Source of the DNA: an uncultured Lentisphaerota bacterium
Lineage (GTDB): Bacteria; Verrucomicrobiota; Kiritimatiellia; CAIQIC01
Direction of reading: 5' to 3'
Assembly: GCA_903896925.1 (NCBI GenBank)
Contig: CAITZM010000020.1
Span: forward strand, 1 to 64,000
Length of the DNA stretch: 64,000 nucleotides
Positions 62,242 to 64,000 of this stretch are shown piece after piece; within the stretch, counting starts at the first letter, position 1; each line of letters starts with the position of its first letter. The notes beneath the pieces are model-generated. The model worked only from the letters and a program-made list of their open reading frames with translations. It did no database searches and was not told the origin of the DNA. Both the position numbers and the translations under genes were made by a program.

Positions 62242-62753
62242 AGTGCGAACAAGCAAAACTGAATATTCTGATGGCTGACGCCGGGGAGCTGGTGCCCTGG
62301 CGGCGGTCCGCGCTCGCGCGGCATCTGGGTGCCTGCGCCGAGTGCCGCCAGTACCGCGACGATCTGCGGCAGCTGGCGGAGGCGACGCGCGCCGAGCCGC
62401 AGCCGGCCGTGGATGCGTTTGCGATGCGGCTGATCATGAACGAGGCGCAACGGGTGTCCGCGCGCCGCCCGGCTCCAAGCCTTGGCCGCCGGCTGCTCGG
62501 CGTTTTCCAGGCCTGGGAAGTCCCCAGCTTGAAGCCGGCGCTTGCGGCGGCGGCGGCGGCGCTGCTGCTGGTGGGAAGCGCGTGGATAGTGAGCCAGCAT
62601 GGCGGGGTGGGCATGGCGTGGAACGATGGCGTGGACCAGCAGCTCGAACGGCTGCAGGACACCTTGGCTTTGTTCTCGTCGGATGACCTGCCGCACGCCG
62701 GCGCCAGCGAACTGGAAAACATCGCCAACGAACTGCTCGAGGTCGAGGGCTGA
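62238..62753 (+). CDS. Zinc-finger anti-sigma factor with membrane helix
   Basis: The 171-aa protein has a zf-HC2 anti-sigma domain (Cys3, His29, Cys33, Cys36: MKCEQAKLNI and ARHLGACAECRQY), a transmembrane helix (~96-115, LKPALAAAAAALLLVGSAWI) and a short periplasmic domain (~116-171). It would hold the upstream sigma factor at the membrane until a signal arrives. The start overlaps the sigma stop (ATGA); the stop overlaps the next start (TGATG). Confidence 0.88.
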   Translation: MKCEQAKLNILMADAGELVPWRRSALARHLGACAECRQYRDDLRQLAEATRAEPQPAVDAFAMRLIMNEAQRVSARRPAPSLGRRLLGVFQAWEVPSLKPALAAAAAALLLVGSAWIVSQHGGVGMAWNDGVDQQLERLQDTLALFSSDDLPHAGASELENIANELLEVEG

Positions 62754-63439
62754 TGTCCATGCTGCGGCACGGTCTGCTCCTCGTGGGTTGTCTGGCGGCG
62801 GGCATGGCGTGCCGCGCGGTGGAGTCGCAGGGCGAGCCGCCGGCCGGCAAGGCGAAGGTGGAGGCGCAGCGGCCGGCGGGCGAAGGCGCCTCCAGGACCA
62901 ATGCCGTCGAGGCCTGGCTGCGGCATCTGCAGTCCCGCAATCCGGAGGAATTCGAGCGCCTGAGCAAGCTGCGCGTCGAAAACCCCGAAGCCTTCCAGAA
63001 GCTGCTGAAGGAGCGGCTCGAGCGGATGCGCGAGAGCAAGCTGGAGGAAGTGCCGCGCGTCAAGGCCTTCATGGAGAAGATGACGCCGGAGGAGCGCGAG
63101 CAGTTTTTGAAGCGGCTGCGCGAGGGCGGCGGCAAGCTGCGCGAGGACTGGGCGCGGCACACCGCCGACCTCGACAAATACGAGCAGGACGCGCGCAAGC
63201 TGGTGGCGGCCTACAAGGCGGCCGCGAACGACGACAAGAAGAAGCTGCGGGCCGACCTGAAGAAGAATGTCGCGGAGACGTTCGAGCTGCGCGAGAAGGC
63301 CCGGCAGGAAGTCATCCAGCGCATGGAAGGCCAGCTGGCAAAGCTCAAGAAGGATTCGGAAAAGCGCAAGGCCGACCGCGATGCGATCGTCGAAACCCGC
63401 CTGAAGGAATTGCTGGCTGAAGCGTCGCCGAAGAAGTGA
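62753..63439 (+). CDS. Exported coiled-coil protein of the sigma operon
   Basis: The 228-aa product has a signal peptide (MLRHGLLLVGCLAAGMACRA) and an almost wholly charged helical mature part (FERLSKLRVENPEAFQKLLK, LKKNVAETFELREKARQEVI). It resembles the helical periplasmic proteins (Spy/CpxP-like in layout) that often follow sigma/anti-sigma pairs, but no LTxxQ motif is seen. It may sense envelope stress or modulate the anti-sigma factor. Confidence 0.7.
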   Translation: MSMLRHGLLLVGCLAAGMACRAVESQGEPPAGKAKVEAQRPAGEGASRTNAVEAWLRHLQSRNPEEFERLSKLRVENPEAFQKLLKERLERMRESKLEEVPRVKAFMEKMTPEEREQFLKRLREGGGKLREDWARHTADLDKYEQDARKLVAAYKAAANDDKKKLRADLKKNVAETFELREKARQEVIQRMEGQLAKLKKDSEKRKADRDAIVETRLKELLAEASPKK

Positions 63440-63544
63440 TTTCCTCCCCCCACCGCGGCGTGTTTCGCGTGCCGCCGGATCCTGTTTTTTTCTGTAACGC
63501 AGCCTTGGTGAAAGGGTCTGGCGTGATCATGTCCGTCTCCCCTG
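63440..63544. other. Gap before tmRNA
   Basis: No gene is seen. CTGTTTTTTTCTG (63482-63494) contains a seven-T tract that may help termination of the sigma operon, but no strong stem precedes it. Confidence 0.3.
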
Positions 63545-63573
63545 TTGCTTTTCCACCGTTCCCGCACTATCTT
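63545..63573 (+). promoter_or_regulatory. Promoter of ssrA
   Basis: TTGCTT (63545-63550), 17-bp spacer, TATCTT (63568-63573). Transcription would start ~18 bases before the mature 5' end, leaving a leader for RNase P removal. Confidence 0.6.
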
Positions 63574-63597
63574 CCGCCCAGTTCTTTCGCAATTTAT

Positions 63598-63948
63598 GGG
63601 GGCGCACCGGTTTCGACGGATATGTTGGAGCTGGCGTCGCGCGCCGAGGAACCCGGTTGGCCTCGTAAAAAAATCCGGGAAAAAACATAAAAGCCAACAA
63701 CGAAATGGCCCTCGCGGCTTAATTGCTGCGACGTTCCGCCGCTGACACCTGCTAGGTGGATGGAACGATGCTGCAGGCATGCACCGACTCCGGGTGGCCG
63801 GGAGAAGGGGCGAGAAAATTACGTGGCCGCTGGTCTTGCGGATGGCCCGTTCACTGGCAGTCCGTCGGACGAGATCCAAAGGTGAAACACGCGCGTAGAC
63901 ACGTCGGTAACTCATGTTCGGACGCGGGTTCAATTCCCGCCGCCTCCA
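63598..63948 (+). ncRNA. ssrA: Transfer-messenger RNA (one-piece tmRNA)
   Basis: The 351-nt RNA rescues stalled ribosomes. The 5' end GGGGGCGCACCGGTTTCGACG pairs through GGGGGCG with CGCCTCC at the 3' end (63941-63947), with A63948 as discriminator; CCA is not encoded. The T-arm is GCGGG-TTCAATT-CCCGC (63924-63940). The tag frame GCC AAC AAC GAA ATG GCC CTC followed by GCG GCT TAA (63693-63722) encodes ANNEMALAA, ending with the usual ALAA degron. The tag has nine codons, one fewer than the ten of E. coli. Confidence 0.97.
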
Positions 63949-63956
63949 TTCGACGC

Positions 63957-63977
63957 GTCCCGTGCTGCGCACGGGAC
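63957..63977 (+). terminator. Hairpin after ssrA
   Basis: GTCCCGTGC-TGC-GCACGGGAC is a perfect 9-bp stem-loop nine bases after the tmRNA 3' end. TTGCTC follows instead of a T-run, so it could be a terminator or one more intergenic palindrome. Confidence 0.5.
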
Positions 63978-64000
63978 TTGCTCATGGCAGGCCAGCGAGG

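Noticed and set aside
63211..63972. Minus-strand 253-codon frame starting WRRRELNPRP
   Set aside because: This peptide is the standard artefact of translating the antisense of a tRNA-like T-arm; it overlaps tmRNA and the coiled-coil gene.

Overview
The window is 64 kb of GC-rich bacterial chromosome. It has dense genes on both strands, no rRNA or tRNA, no insertion sequence and no CRISPR array. Four things point to the PVC superphylum, most likely a Kiritimatiellota/Verrucomicrobiota-type bacterium: a divergent FtsZ in a murG-murC-ddl-ftsQ-ftsA-ftsZ cluster, a four-helix-bundle-suffix protein, an HzsA-related cytochrome c fused to a sulfatase-modifying-factor domain, and LA_2272-type surface repeats. 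The lineage is inferred from gene content; no marker RNA is present to settle it.

Layout. 1-6783 (minus): AddA-like helicase (cut by the window edge) and AddB-like nuclease, preceded by an AT-rich gene of apparent foreign origin (6786-7466). 7562-10612: a WYL regulator divergent from an unusual DnaB-type ATPase, then a four-helix-bundle protein; this is the most accessory-looking stretch. 10673-23054 (minus): a secreted terpene-cyclase-fold repeat protein and a large signalling block with a hybrid histidine kinase, an HPr-like protein lacking the active histidine, a PRC-barrel protein, a DUF2934 protein, a NarL-type regulator, a six-PAS kinase and a CheB-CheR-PAS fusion. Several of these overlap by ATGA. 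23408-33033 (plus): a small secreted protein, two coiled-coil membrane proteins, Ogt, then the cell-wall/division cluster, without murB. 33086-41000: a nucleotidyltransferase pair, a metallo-hydrolase, a PQQ-propeller protein, PhoH, a ThuA protein, a GH5 enzyme and a degenerate peptidase-like protein. 41450-47629 (minus): TrpB2, NfeD, FtsB, enolase, HD hydrolase. 48141-53193: a glycosidase-like protein between two direct repeats, a surface repeat protein and rhomboid. 53255-54714: a small PilZ-like protein and PilT. 54985-60096: recJ divergent from the HzsA-FGE fusion, with three palindromes between them. 60179-63439: NYN/LOTUS protein, minimal zincin, ECF sigma factor, anti-sigma factor and a coiled-coil sensor-like protein. 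63598-63948: tmRNA.

Three themes stand out. First, many promoters are readable by eye (TTGACA-like, 16-17 bp, TATAAT-like), and in about eight genes the -10 box lies only 6-9 bp before the start codon with no Shine-Dalgarno sequence, so those mRNAs should be leaderless. Second, several families of short-period repeats (7-mer, 9-mer) and hairpin repeats fill intergenic DNA and have also entered three coding sequences in frame. Third, genes in the signalling and cell-wall blocks are packed with 4-25 bp overlaps, implying translational coupling.
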